64,000 nt of DNA from an uncultured Paludibaculum sp. (GTDB lineage Bacteria > Acidobacteriota > Terriglobia > Bryobacterales > Bryobacteraceae), in the NCBI RefSeq assembly GCF_963665245.1, contig NZ_OY762267.1, positions 3,568,001-3,632,000 on the forward strand. The letters run 5' to 3'. The position numbers were made by a program, and so were the translations under genes. The notes below the pieces were generated by a model, which was not told where the DNA came from, searched no databases, and saw only the letters and a list, made by a program, of their open reading frames with translations. Numbering within the stretch: the stretch's first letter is position 1; each line of letters starts with the position of its first letter. Of the stretch, positions 43,522-52,300 are shown piece after piece.

Positions 43522-45819
43522 ATGCTCAGGCGAGCCCGCTGGCTGATCCTGCTCGCCATAACCTCCATCATCGGTATCGTCTCTTTCATCTTCGTCGCCC
43601 AGCGCAAGGTCAACCGTCACAACCGCCCCAAAACCTCCGCACCGCTCCCCGCCAATACCTCCTTTGCCTCTCCCACCTGGGAATGGGAAAAGACCTCCGG
43701 CGACAAAACCCGCCTCAAGGTCCGCTCCAAACAGATGCAGCAGATCAAGGATCCCCCCGCCATCCTCTTCGAGGATCTCGAGATGGAGATCCACGACAAG
43801 AATGGCCTCAAGTACGACTTGGTCAAGAGCAAACACGCTTCCCTCGACCAGAAGGGCGGCGTCATGTACTCCGACGGCGAGGTGGAAATCACCACCAACC
43901 TCGGCATCGACGGCGCGCCCTCCGGCCGGCTCCTCAAGATCAAGACCTCGGGCGTCACCCTCGATGTGAAGTCCTCCAAAGTCAGCACCGAGCGCCCCAC
44001 CACCTTCGAGTTCGACCAGGGCAACGGCCAGTGCGTCGGCGCCACCTACGACCCCGCCAACCGCGTCCTCCTGATGCATTCGGAGGTCAAACTGGACTGG
44101 CGCGGCAAGGACGACAAGAAACCGCCCATGCATCTTGAGTCCGGCACCCTCACCTACAATGAGGTGTCCACCGAGATCTACCTCACCCCATTTGCCAAGC
44201 TGCAGCGCGGCGGATTTCAGCTCGACGCCAAAGACACCGTCGTCTTCCTCAAGCAAGGCCTCCTCGACCACGCCGAAGCCAAGTCCGCCCAGGGCCACGA
44301 CCAGATGCCCGCCCGGCTGGTGGAGTACGAGGCGGACGTCCTGAACATGTTCTTCACCCCAAAGGCGGAGATCGAGAGACTCGAAGCCGTCGACCACGCA
44401 AAACTCGTCTCCACCACGGCCGCCGGCAAGACCAACGTCACCGCCAACCGTTTCGACATGGACTTCGACACGCCCCAACCCGGCGCCAAGGACGACGGCA
44501 GCACGCTAAAGCACGTGCTGGCCCGTGGGAACTCCCGTGTCGAGTCACAAGCCGCGCCGAAGCCCGGAACAGTCCCGCAGGGTGCCCGCATCCTCACCAG
44601 CGAAGCCATCGAACTGCACATGCGGCCCGGCGGCAAGGAAATCGATCGCGTCGCCACGCTCGCCCCGGGCCAGGTGGAGTTCCTACCCGGCAAGAAGGGT
44701 GACCGCCATCGCACCATGACCGGAGAGCGCCTCTTCATCGACTACGGCCAGGACAACAACATCGAAAAAGTGCGCTCAGTGAACGTCGCCACCCGCACCG
44801 AGGCCGACCCGCGCCCGAACGACAAAGAGAAGAAGCCGGTCATCACCCTCACCCGCAGCCAGGACCTGCAGGCGTTCTTCGATCCGAAAACGGGCCAGAT
44901 GGTCAAACTCGAACAGTGGAACAACTTCGAGTACGAAGAGGGCACCCGTCGGGCCACAGCCGACAAGGCAACCATGGATTCGCAGAAAGAGCTCGTCACC
45001 CTGGCCGGTCACGGCCGCATGTGGGACGAAACCGGATCCACCTCCGCCGACGAGATCCTGCTCGACCAGAAGTCCGGCGACATGACCGCCACCAGCAACG
45101 TCTCGTCCACTCGCCTGCCGGACAAGAAGGATACCGGCGAGGGCATGCTTTCCTCCAAGGAACCGTTGCAGGCTCGCGCCGCCAAAATGACTACGAAGGA
45201 GAAAAATCAGAAGATCCACTACACCGGCAACGCCGTGATGTGGCAGGCCAGCAGCCGCCTGCAGGCCAACGATATCTACATCGACAAGACCGCCAAGACC
45301 CTGGAGGCGGCCGGCAACGTGGTCAGCGAACTACCCGACCAGAAGGACCAGGCTGCGGCTGCGAAGAGCAAGAAGGCCAACCGCTTCACCATCGTCAAGG
45401 CGCCCTCGATGGTCTACTCCGACAAGACCAAACTGGCTACCTATACCGGCGGCGTGACGCTCGATCGCCCGGATATGAACGTGAAGTCCAGCCAGTTGCA
45501 GGCCTGGTTCGAAAACGAACCCACCAAGGAGGGCGGCGAGGAGACCAAACTCGATCACATGTTCGCCGACGGCAAGGTCGAGATCGTTCAGCGCGGCCCA
45601 GGCCGCACCCGTACCGGCAACAGTGAGCACGCCGAGTACTACCTCGACGAGGACAAAATCATCCTCAATGGCGGAGCTCCGGTTGTCGTTGATTCCAAGA
45701 AGGGCACCACCCGCGGCAACGAGATCATCTGGTACTCCCGTCAGGACAAACTCACCGTCGACAACACCGGAGCCGGACAGGCGGTCAGCCGCGTCAACCG
45801 GGCCGGAAAGAAGAAATGA
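43522..45819 (+). CDS. LptC-LptA fusion-type LPS transport protein
   Basis: The 765-residue protein begins with one membrane helix (RWLILLAITSIIGIVSFIFV) and continues with LptC-like and repeated LptA/OstA beta-jellyroll sequence (for example MYSDGEVEITTNL, IHYTGNAVMWQASSRLQAND, YTGGVTLDRPDMNVKSSQLQ). It is much longer than LptC (~190) plus LptA (~180), so it probably forms a long periplasmic bridge by itself. The ATP-binding gene lptB follows 49 bases later, which supports the assignment. The C-terminus is Lys-rich. Confidence 0.82.
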   Translation: MLRRARWLILLAITSIIGIVSFIFVAQRKVNRHNRPKTSAPLPANTSFASPTWEWEKTSGDKTRLKVRSKQMQQIKDPPAILFEDLEMEIHDKNGLKYDLVKSKHASLDQKGGVMYSDGEVEITTNLGIDGAPSGRLLKIKTSGVTLDVKSSKVSTERPTTFEFDQGNGQCVGATYDPANRVLLMHSEVKLDWRGKDDKKPPMHLESGTLTYNEVSTEIYLTPFAKLQRGGFQLDAKDTVVFLKQGLLDHAEAKSAQGHDQMPARLVEYEADVLNMFFTPKAEIERLEAVDHAKLVSTTAAGKTNVTANRFDMDFDTPQPGAKDDGSTLKHVLARGNSRVESQAAPKPGTVPQGARILTSEAIELHMRPGGKEIDRVATLAPGQVEFLPGKKGDRHRTMTGERLFIDYGQDNNIEKVRSVNVATRTEADPRPNDKEKKPVITLTRSQDLQAFFDPKTGQMVKLEQWNNFEYEEGTRRATADKATMDSQKELVTLAGHGRMWDETGSTSADEILLDQKSGDMTATSNVSSTRLPDKKDTGEGMLSSKEPLQARAAKMTTKEKNQKIHYTGNAVMWQASSRLQANDIYIDKTAKTLEAAGNVVSELPDQKDQAAAAKSKKANRFTIVKAPSMVYSDKTKLATYTGGVTLDRPDMNVKSSQLQAWFENEPTKEGGEETKLDHMFADGKVEIVQRGPGRTRTGNSEHAEYYLDEDKIILNGGAPVVVDSKKGTTRGNEIIWYSRQDKLTVDNTGAGQAVSRVNRAGKKK

Positions 45820-45868
45820 GCCTCGTACACGCGCGTCTTTTGCCCGTCCTTCGTGGATAATACAAACA

Positions 45869-46624
45869 GTGGGCAATAACGGAAACGGCGACCCGCGCCG
45901 CACCCTTCGCACGGAAGAGATCTCGAAAACCTATCGTGGCCGCCGCGTGGTGGATAACGTTTCAGTCTCCGTCGAGATGGGCGAAGTCGTAGGCTTGCTG
46001 GGCCCCAATGGCGCGGGCAAAACGACATCGTTCTACATGATCGTCGGGTTGGTCAGCCCCGACTCCGGCCGTATCTATCTGGAAAATCAGGAGATCACCC
46101 CCCTCGCTATGTACGAGCGGGCGCGTGTTGGCATCAGTTACCTGCCGCAGGAAGCCTCCGTCTTCCGCAAACTCTCGGTGGAAGAGAACCTCCTGGCGAT
46201 CCTGGAGACCCTCCCCATGTCTGGCCGCGAGCGCCGCGAGCGCCTGGAACTGCTGATGGAGCAGATGGGCCTCGAACAGGTTCGCAAGAACAAAGGCTAC
46301 ATGCTCTCCGGTGGCGAGCGCCGCCGTGTCGAAATCGCCCGTTCTCTCGCCATCAACCCACAGTTCCTCCTCCTCGACGAACCGTTCTCCGGCATCGATC
46401 CCATCCAGGTGCTCGAACTGCAGCGCATCATCTCCGACTTGAAGAAGAAGGGCATCGGCATCCTCATTACTGACCATAACGTACGGGAAACGTTGGCCGT
46501 AACGGACCGCGCCTACATCATCAACAACGGCCGCATCTTCCGCGCCGGCACCCCGGCCGCCCTGGCTATGGATCCCGACGTCCGCCGCATCTATCTCGGT
46601 GAGGGCTTCGAACTGGGTTCGTAA
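45869..46624 (+). CDS. lptB: LPS export ABC transporter ATP-binding protein LptB
   Basis: The 251-residue ATPase powers lipopolysaccharide extraction from the inner membrane. Walker A is GLLGPNGAGKTTSFYMI, the Q-loop region is SYLPQEASVFRKLSVEENL, the signature is MLSGGERRRVEIAR and Walker B is FLLLDEPFSGIDP, with the switch His in ITDHNVRETL. The GTG at 45869 fits homologues; GATAAT ends seven bases upstream, hinting at a leaderless start. It sits between the LptC-LptA-like gene and rpoN, as in many diderms. Confidence 0.93.
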   Translation: MGNNGNGDPRRTLRTEEISKTYRGRRVVDNVSVSVEMGEVVGLLGPNGAGKTTSFYMIVGLVSPDSGRIYLENQEITPLAMYERARVGISYLPQEASVFRKLSVEENLLAILETLPMSGRERRERLELLMEQMGLEQVRKNKGYMLSGGERRRVEIARSLAINPQFLLLDEPFSGIDPIQVLELQRIISDLKKKGIGILITDHNVRETLAVTDRAYIINNGRIFRAGTPAALAMDPDVRRIYLGEGFELGS

Positions 46625-46650
46625 GCCGCCCACCCCCTGGCCGAAAAGGC

Positions 46651-46678
46651 TGGACATGGCGGGCCTCTGCGCTATGAT
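46651..46678 (+). promoter_or_regulatory. Promoter of rpoN
   Basis: TGGACA (46651-46656), 16-base spacer, TATGAT (46673-46678), nine bases before the rpoN ATG. Confidence 0.6.
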
Positions 46679-46687
46679 GAGGTTCAG

Positions 46688-48265
46688 ATGAGCCTGCTCT
46701 CTCCGAGACTTCAGCTCGCGGTCAAGCAGAAACAGATCCTCACTCCTGGGCTGGTCCAGATGGTGACGGTTCTCCAGTTGAATCGACTGGAACTGCGGGA
46801 AATGATCGCCCAGGAAATCGCCGAAAACCCCGTATTGGAAGATACAGGGGAGATCGGTGAGGAACTGACGCCTGCCGAAGTGCAGTCCCTCCTGGAACTG
46901 GAACGCGACCCGGCGCCGTCCGACGCCGCCGTCCTCCAGGTCACCAAGGACGCCGCCGCCGCGACCTACGAAGGAGACTCCGACGGCTTCGATGCTCCGG
47001 AAAACGCCGAGCCAGCCGCCCAAGCCGCCTCCGACTACGACACCCAGGTCTCCACCGACGCAGCCCAGGCCGTTGACCCCTTCGAACAGATCGACTTCGG
47101 CAACTACTTCGACGAGTGGATGGACCCGGGCTTCCGCTCCCCGGCATCTGAAGACTCCGACAAGCCCTCGTTCGAGACCTTCCTCTCCTCGCCGGTCACT
47201 CTGACTGAGCATCTCCGCCAGCAACTCGCTCTCCTGGTCATGGATCCCGAAGTCCGGGATGCCGCCGACGCCATCATCGGGAATCTTGACGACACCGGTT
47301 ACCTTTGCATCTCGCTGGACGAGATCGCCGAAACCGAAGGCTACACCATGGATAGCCTTGAGGCTGCCCTCGAAGAGGTGCAGTGCCTCGAACCGGCGGG
47401 CATCGCCGCCCGATCCCTACAGGAGTGCCTCCTGCTTCAGTTGGAAAGCCGCCACGGCCGCGATGGCGTTGCCTGGCAGATCGTCAAGGACCATCTGAAG
47501 CTGGTCGAATCCAAGAGCGTCAAGGAGCTGACCCGCCTGCTTGGCCGGCCCATGGAACACATCCAGGTCGCACTGGAAGTGATCCGCCACCTCGATCCCA
47601 AGCCCGGCATCCGCTACTCCGGGCCCGGCGCCCGCCAGGTCGAACCGGACGTCTACATCTTCAAGGATGGCGACGACTACGTCATTCAGATCAGCGATGA
47701 GGATCTGCCGCAGCTCCGCTTGAACGGCGGGTATCGCCGCCTGCTCGACCGTGAGCAGGAGCCCGACAAGGATACCCGTAACTACATCAAGGAGCGCTTC
47801 CAGTCGGCCCTCCAGTTGATCCGCAACATCGAACAGCGAAAACAGACCATCGTGAAGGTCTGCCAGAGCATCGTCCGCCGCCAGACCGAGTTTCTCGAGG
47901 ACGGCATTGATGAACTGCGGCCCATGATGATCAAGGACGTCGCCGAAGAGATCGGCGTCCACCCCTCCACGGTCAGCCGGGCGGTTGCCGGCAAGTACGC
48001 CCATACCCCGCAAGGGGTATTCGAACTGCGCTTCTTCTTCTCGGAAGCGGTGCAGGGTCCGTCGGGCGGCGGCATCCCGCTACAAACGTTGAAGCGCATG
48101 GTGAAGAAGATGATTGAGGAAGAAGACTCCGCGAAACCTCTCACCGACGATCAGATTGCCGCCAAGCTCCAGGCTCAAGGCATTCAGGTCACGCGCCGCA
48201 CGGTGGCGAAGTACCGTGAGGATATGAAGATTCCCTCCACCCACCATCGCCGGGTACGCGACTGA
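46688..48265 (+). CDS. rpoN: RNA polymerase sigma-54 factor
   Basis: The 525-residue protein is sigma-54, which recognises -24/-12 promoters and needs AAA+ activators. Region I is the Gln/Leu-rich KQKQILTPGLVQMVTVLQLN. An acidic region II follows (residues ~60-150, many Asp/Glu). The core-binding domain then begins LTEHLRQQLALLVM, the HTH is DVAEEIGVHPSTVSRAVAGK, and the RpoN box is RRTVAKYREDMKIPS at the end. It is followed by hpf and rapZ, the customary neighbours; ptsN is absent. Confidence 0.95.
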   Translation: MSLLSPRLQLAVKQKQILTPGLVQMVTVLQLNRLELREMIAQEIAENPVLEDTGEIGEELTPAEVQSLLELERDPAPSDAAVLQVTKDAAAATYEGDSDGFDAPENAEPAAQAASDYDTQVSTDAAQAVDPFEQIDFGNYFDEWMDPGFRSPASEDSDKPSFETFLSSPVTLTEHLRQQLALLVMDPEVRDAADAIIGNLDDTGYLCISLDEIAETEGYTMDSLEAALEEVQCLEPAGIAARSLQECLLLQLESRHGRDGVAWQIVKDHLKLVESKSVKELTRLLGRPMEHIQVALEVIRHLDPKPGIRYSGPGARQVEPDVYIFKDGDDYVIQISDEDLPQLRLNGGYRRLLDREQEPDKDTRNYIKERFQSALQLIRNIEQRKQTIVKVCQSIVRRQTEFLEDGIDELRPMMIKDVAEEIGVHPSTVSRAVAGKYAHTPQGVFELRFFFSEAVQGPSGGGIPLQTLKRMVKKMIEEEDSAKPLTDDQIAAKLQAQGIQVTRRTVAKYREDMKIPSTHHRRVRD

Positions 48266-48320
48266 CCTGTAGTTTCACCTACCCGCGACCGATGAGTGAG
48301 CGGAGGAGAAAGGCACGGCC

Positions 48321-48896
48321 ATGAAAATCACTTTTACTGGTAAACAGGATAAGCTGAATCCATCGCAGGAGCGCAAGCTTGCCATGGCGTTTTCGCGGCT
48401 CTCCAAGCTATTGGAACGCCGCGGCGAAAAGGAGGCCCAAGTCATCCTGGGCGTCCAACGCCACCTGCAGCATGCGGAGGTACGTGTCAACTTTTATGAC
48501 CATACGCTGGTCGGCGCCGGCTCGGCGTCCGATCAGTTCACGGCCACCATGGACGCCGTCGACAAGGTCGAAAAGCAGGCCCTGAAGAACCGCGAGAAGT
48601 GGCGGGACACCAAACGCGATGGCACCAAACGCTCGCCGGCCGAGATCGCCGAGCCACTGCTTGCCGAGCCGGCCGCTAAGGCGGCCAAGGCGGCCAAGAC
48701 CAAGCCGGCAAAGTCGAAACCCGCCAAGGTCGTCAAGGCCAACGCCAAGTCGAATGGCAAACCCATGACGGTGGAAGAGGCGATGATCGCCATGGAAGCG
48801 GATCAGGATTACGTCGTCTATCGCGACTCGGAAACCGACAAGGTGAGCGTCCTCATCCGTCGCCGTGACGGGAAAGTCGACCTGGTGGAGGCCTAA
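48321..48896 (+). CDS. hpf: Ribosome hibernation promoting factor, long form
   Basis: The 191-residue protein combines the HPF/RaiA ribosome-binding domain (MKITFTGKQDKLNPSQERKL ... HAEVRVNFYDHTLVG) with a C-terminal dimerisation domain (TVEEAMIAMEADQDYVVYRD, VSVLIRRRDGKVDLVE). Between them is an unusual linker of Ala/Lys repeats (AAKAAKAAKTKPAKSKPAKV). Long HPF pairs 70S ribosomes into inactive 100S dimers. GGAGGAGAAAG upstream of the ATG supports the start. It is co-oriented with rpoN. Confidence 0.88.
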   Translation: MKITFTGKQDKLNPSQERKLAMAFSRLSKLLERRGEKEAQVILGVQRHLQHAEVRVNFYDHTLVGAGSASDQFTATMDAVDKVEKQALKNREKWRDTKRDGTKRSPAEIAEPLLAEPAAKAAKAAKTKPAKSKPAKVVKANAKSNGKPMTVEEAMIAMEADQDYVVYRDSETDKVSVLIRRRDGKVDLVEA

Positions 48897-48935
48897 GCAC
48901 ATCGTTGTGGGAGTTCGCACACGTATCGGCGGTAA

Positions 48936-48974
48936 GCCGTCAGCGCTCAGCAATCAGCCCGTGTAGCTGACGGC
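48936..48974. repeat. Intergenic inverted repeat
   Basis: GCCGTCAGC (48936-48944) and GCTGACGGC (48966-48974) form a perfect 9-base stem around 21 bases, with further AGCTGA/CAGC words to 48990. It looks like a REP- or MITE-type intergenic repeat. Confidence 0.45.
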
Positions 48975-49068
48975 CGAAAGCTGATCGCTGGCGGCTGTGT
49001 CGCAAACACGTCAACGTAATTCCGAACGCGAATGCTAAGCCTCGGAATCTGAGGTTAAATAGAGTCGA

Positions 49069-49947
49069 GTGGAAGAGAAACCGAAAAGGGACCAACAGCC
49101 CGAGCTGGTGATCATCACCGGTCTCAGCGGCTCGGGCAAAGGGACTGTCCTCAAGACGTTGGAGGACCACGGCTATTACTCCGTCGACAATCTCCCACTC
49201 GACCTCATCCCTAAGTTTGCTGAGCTCACGCGCGATTCGCCCAACATCCGGCGCGCGGCGCTCGTCGTGGACATCCGGGAACGCGAGCAATTGCAGCGGT
49301 TTCCAGACCTCTTCACGAAGATCAAGCGCAGCATCTCCACGCGCCTCATCTTTCTCGATGCCGACGACGACTCCCTCGTCCGCCGCTATAGCGAGACCCG
49401 CCGCCCCCATCCCCTCGGTGGCGACCGCAGCGTGCTTCGCAACGTCCGGTCCGAACGGCGCACGCTGGAGCCCATTCGCGCTCTGGCCGATCACGTCATC
49501 AACACGACCGAACTGAACGTCCACCAGCTCAGGAAGCGCATCGTGGAGAACTTCGGTGCGTCAGAAGAGGCCAAGCTCCGGGTCTATGTGATGAGCTTCG
49601 GCTTCCGCCATGGCGTGCCACCGGAGAGCGATCTCGTCTTCGACGTCCGGTTCCTGCCCAACCCGAACTACATTCCGGAGTTTAAGAACCTCACCGGGAG
49701 GAACCCCGGGGTCGCCCGCTACATCCGCAGTTTTCCTCAAACCGCGGAGTTCATGGAGCGCATCTCCAGCCTGCTGCTTTACCTGATGCCCCACTACACC
49801 GCCGAGGGCAAGAGCTACCTGACGATCTCCATAGGCTGCACTGGTGGGCAGCACCGGTCCGTTATGATGGCCGAAGAGATCAACAAGCGGCTGAGCAAGG
49901 CGGGCTACTCCACCAAGGTCGCCCACCGCGACATCGAGAAGAAGTAG
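49069..49947 (+). CDS. rapZ: RNase adapter / nucleotide-binding protein RapZ
   Basis: A 292-residue RapZ/YvcJ protein. Walker A is VIITGLSGSGKGTVLKTLED, followed by GYYSVDNLPLDLIPKF. The C-terminal domain has VMSFGFRHGVPPESDLVFDV, the LPNPNYIPEFKNLTGRNPGV segment and SIGCTGGQHRSV. In E. coli it directs RNase E to GlmZ; in others it binds UDP-GlcNAc-type signals. GTG start at 49069, with a TTAAAT hexamer eight bases upstream. Position after rpoN and hpf is conserved widely. Confidence 0.92.
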   Translation: MEEKPKRDQQPELVIITGLSGSGKGTVLKTLEDHGYYSVDNLPLDLIPKFAELTRDSPNIRRAALVVDIREREQLQRFPDLFTKIKRSISTRLIFLDADDDSLVRRYSETRRPHPLGGDRSVLRNVRSERRTLEPIRALADHVINTTELNVHQLRKRIVENFGASEEAKLRVYVMSFGFRHGVPPESDLVFDVRFLPNPNYIPEFKNLTGRNPGVARYIRSFPQTAEFMERISSLLLYLMPHYTAEGKSYLTISIGCTGGQHRSVMMAEEINKRLSKAGYSTKVAHRDIEKK

Positions 49948-49948
49948 C

Positions 49949-51130
49949 TCAGAGCGCCGACGCGAAACTCAAGCTGCCTGCCGGCGTCCCGGCTCTGCAA
50001 CCGGTTGTGCAAGGGAGCCCCAGCAGGCTCGACGCCATTCGCCGCACGGCCAAAGCCAGAGGACTCTCACCGGTAAGCCCCAACTGCCCGGCTGCCTCCA
50101 GACTGAAGTAATCATTCGGCAGAGTGTGCGCCACGCGCACGTTCAATGCCTGCTCAATGGACTCGACCGACAGGGAGTCGCTGCCCGACGTCCGGTTGAG
50201 CACGAAGTGAATCGCGGACTGCTGCACCCCGGCTTCGTTCAGCAGCAGGTTGGTCCGCCGCAGAGTGTTCAGGCTGGCCAACTCCGGCGTCGTCACCACG
50301 ACGACATCGTCCAGCAGATTCGCCACGGCCAGAGTCTCAGAGGCGGCGGCACAGGGCAGGTCCAGCACCACCCAGTCGTATCTCTCCCGCGCGGCCTCCA
50401 CCAACGCTCTCATCCGATCCTCGGGAATCCCATCCGCCTCCGGCACCGCCGGAGCAGGCAGCAGGCTGATGCCGCTGAACTGCATCACCTCGCTGAAACA
50501 GCCCGTGCCGTCCGGCAAGGCCTCCGCTGCATCCCGGACGTCGAACGGACGAATCATTCCTTCGGTCCAGCCGGACGAGGTACCCGAAAGCACGTTGAGG
50601 TCGATGGAGAGAACGCGTCCGCCACTCATGCGGCGCAAGGCGAATGCGGTCTGCATGGCCAAAGTCGTGGCACCGGAACCTGGCTTGCTGCTCGTGAAGC
50701 CCAGCACCCGCGCCCGGCGATCTGGAACACTGTACGACTTCCCGGTCCGCCTGATTCTGATCCGCAGAGCCACCTCGTGGAATGAGAAATCCTTGAATGG
50801 CGCGTGTAGATAGTCGAACGCGCCGCTGCGCAGAAGGTCGATGACCGGTTCTGGCTGGTGGTTCAGGGCACAGGCCACAACAGGGCCAGGGTAGTCCAGA
50901 TCCTGTAACTGACACAGCAGGTCCACGGTCGACTGGGGGTCGTCGCACTGCACATAAATGCAATCCGGCTGGAAATGGGAAAGGATCAGATTCAGCCGTT
51001 CCGTGCCCGGAAAGGATCCAAGAGCCGATACAACCTCGAATCCCCCCTCTTCACTGAGCCGGGCGCGAAGCTCGGAGGCCAAACCCGCATGCGGAGAGAT
51101 CAAAACGACACGGAGAAGGTTGGCGTCCAT
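49949..51130 (-). CDS. CpaE/TadZ-like pilus assembly ATPase
   Basis: The 393-residue protein has an N-terminal receiver-like domain (LRVVLISPHAGLASELRARL; residues 1-125) and a C-terminal MinD/ParA-type domain. The P-loop is SSKPGSGATTLAMQTAFALR, keeping the signature Lys before the loop but with Ala where the usual P-loop Lys stands, as in atypical TadZ proteins. VLSIDLNVLSGTSS and YDWVVLDLPCAAASE follow. Such proteins position Tad/Flp pilus machinery at a pole. No tad gene is adjacent, so its partner is unknown. ATG at 51130 is preferred over 51142. Confidence 0.75.
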   Translation of the reverse strand: MDANLLRVVLISPHAGLASELRARLSEEGGFEVVSALGSFPGTERLNLILSHFQPDCIYVQCDDPQSTVDLLCQLQDLDYPGPVVACALNHQPEPVIDLLRSGAFDYLHAPFKDFSFHEVALRIRIRRTGKSYSVPDRRARVLGFTSSKPGSGATTLAMQTAFALRRMSGGRVLSIDLNVLSGTSSGWTEGMIRPFDVRDAAEALPDGTGCFSEVMQFSGISLLPAPAVPEADGIPEDRMRALVEAARERYDWVVLDLPCAAASETLAVANLLDDVVVVTTPELASLNTLRRTNLLLNEAGVQQSAIHFVLNRTSGSDSLSVESIEQALNVRVAHTLPNDYFSLEAAGQLGLTGESPLALAVRRMASSLLGLPCTTGCRAGTPAGSLSFASAL

Positions 51131-51242
51131 GCCGCAAAACAATGCAAGCGCCGTGCCGCATCCAGCCGTCGTGCCCTCGCTCTAAATTACTGAATTATAT
51201 ACGTAGTACCATCCAACGATAGGGACTAGACACGGGCACCAC

Positions 51243-51268
51243 GGACAGAATGTCCCCAGACCGGGACA
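51243..51268. promoter_or_regulatory. Alternating GGACA/TGTCC half-sites
   Basis: GGACA (51243-51247), TGTCC (51251-51255) and GGGACA (51263-51268) form two overlapping dyads between the divergent cpaE-like and nadA genes, ~90 bases before nadA. It is a candidate operator; the binding protein is unknown. Confidence 0.35.
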
Positions 51269-51356
51269 TAGGTATCCTTGCCGCCTCTGCGAAGTATCGG
51301 CGCCCCAGCCCCGCTCTTGTGGAAAACGGTTGATACAATAAGGTCAGAATTCGCCC

Positions 51357-52286
51357 ATGCTGGCAACTAACACGATTGCGGAAGAGATCCTGGACCTGAA
51401 GCGCAACCGCAAGGCCATCCTGCTCGCGCACCACTACCAGGAATCGGAAATCCAGGAACTGGCCGACTCTATTGGCGATAGCCTGGAACTCGCCCGGAAA
51501 GCGCAGCAGTTCGAAGGCGACGTGATCGTCTTCTGCGGCGTCTGGTTCATGGCGGAAACGGCCAAGGTCCTCAACCCGGACCGCATCGTCGTCGTCCCCG
51601 ACCGTGAGGCCGGCTGCAGTCTGGTCGATTCCTGCCCCGTCGATCAGCTCCGAGCCTGGAAGCAGCGCCACCCGGACCACGCCGTGGTCAGCTACATCAA
51701 CACCTCCGTCGAGGTGAAGGCCGAAAGCGATATTCTGTGCACGTCGCGCAACGCTGTGCAGGTGGTGAACTCCATTCCCCCCAGCCAGCCCATCCTCTTC
51801 CTGCCCGACATCAATTTGGGCAACTATGTGAAGCAGCAGACCGGCCGGCAGAACATGAAGATCTGGCAGGGCGCCTGTATCGTCCATGCCACTTTCCCCG
51901 CCCGGCGCGTCACCTCGGCCAAACTGGAGCACCCCACCGCCCTCGTCGCTGCTCACCCCGAGTGCCCGGCCGACGTCCTACGACTGGCCGACTTCATCGG
52001 ATCCACCTCCGCCATCATCGACTGGTGCGTCAAGCATCCGCACAACGAATTCGTCGTCATGACCGAAAGTGGCGTCCGCCACTCCCTGGAACGTCTGGCG
52101 CCGGAGAAGAAGTTCTACTTCGTGGCCAACGAGCAGTGCAATTGCAGCGAATGCCCGTACATGAAGCGCAACACGCTGGAAAAGGTTCGCGATTGCATGC
52201 GTGACCTCACCCCGCGGGTCGAACTAACGGCCGACCTCATGGAGAAGGCGCGCCAGCCCGTCGAACGCATGCTCGCCCTGCGCTAA
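51357..52286 (+). CDS. nadA: Quinolinate synthase NadA
   Basis: The 309-residue [4Fe-4S] enzyme condenses iminoaspartate with DHAP to quinolinate in NAD synthesis. AILLAHHYQESEIQELADSI is the N-terminal signature. Cluster cysteines are in VFCGVWFMAET (Cys60), HPECPAD and the CNCSECPYM region. Length matches the short bacterial class. It is followed by moaA after 14 bases, giving an operon for two Fe-S enzymes. nadB and nadC are not in the window. Confidence 0.95.
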   Translation: MLATNTIAEEILDLKRNRKAILLAHHYQESEIQELADSIGDSLELARKAQQFEGDVIVFCGVWFMAETAKVLNPDRIVVVPDREAGCSLVDSCPVDQLRAWKQRHPDHAVVSYINTSVEVKAESDILCTSRNAVQVVNSIPPSQPILFLPDINLGNYVKQQTGRQNMKIWQGACIVHATFPARRVTSAKLEHPTALVAAHPECPADVLRLADFIGSTSAIIDWCVKHPHNEFVVMTESGVRHSLERLAPEKKFYFVANEQCNCSECPYMKRNTLEKVRDCMRDLTPRVELTADLMEKARQPVERMLALR

Positions 52287-52300
52287 GCGAAAGGGACCCG

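Noticed and set aside
45962..47224. 420-codon frame across lptB and rpoN on the minus strand
   Set aside because: It spans two recognised genes and their gap and lacks family signatures.
51317..51339. TTGTGG...TACAAT as nadA promoter
   Set aside because: TACAAT is a fair -10, but the spacing to TTGTGG is 11 bases, too short to call a full promoter.
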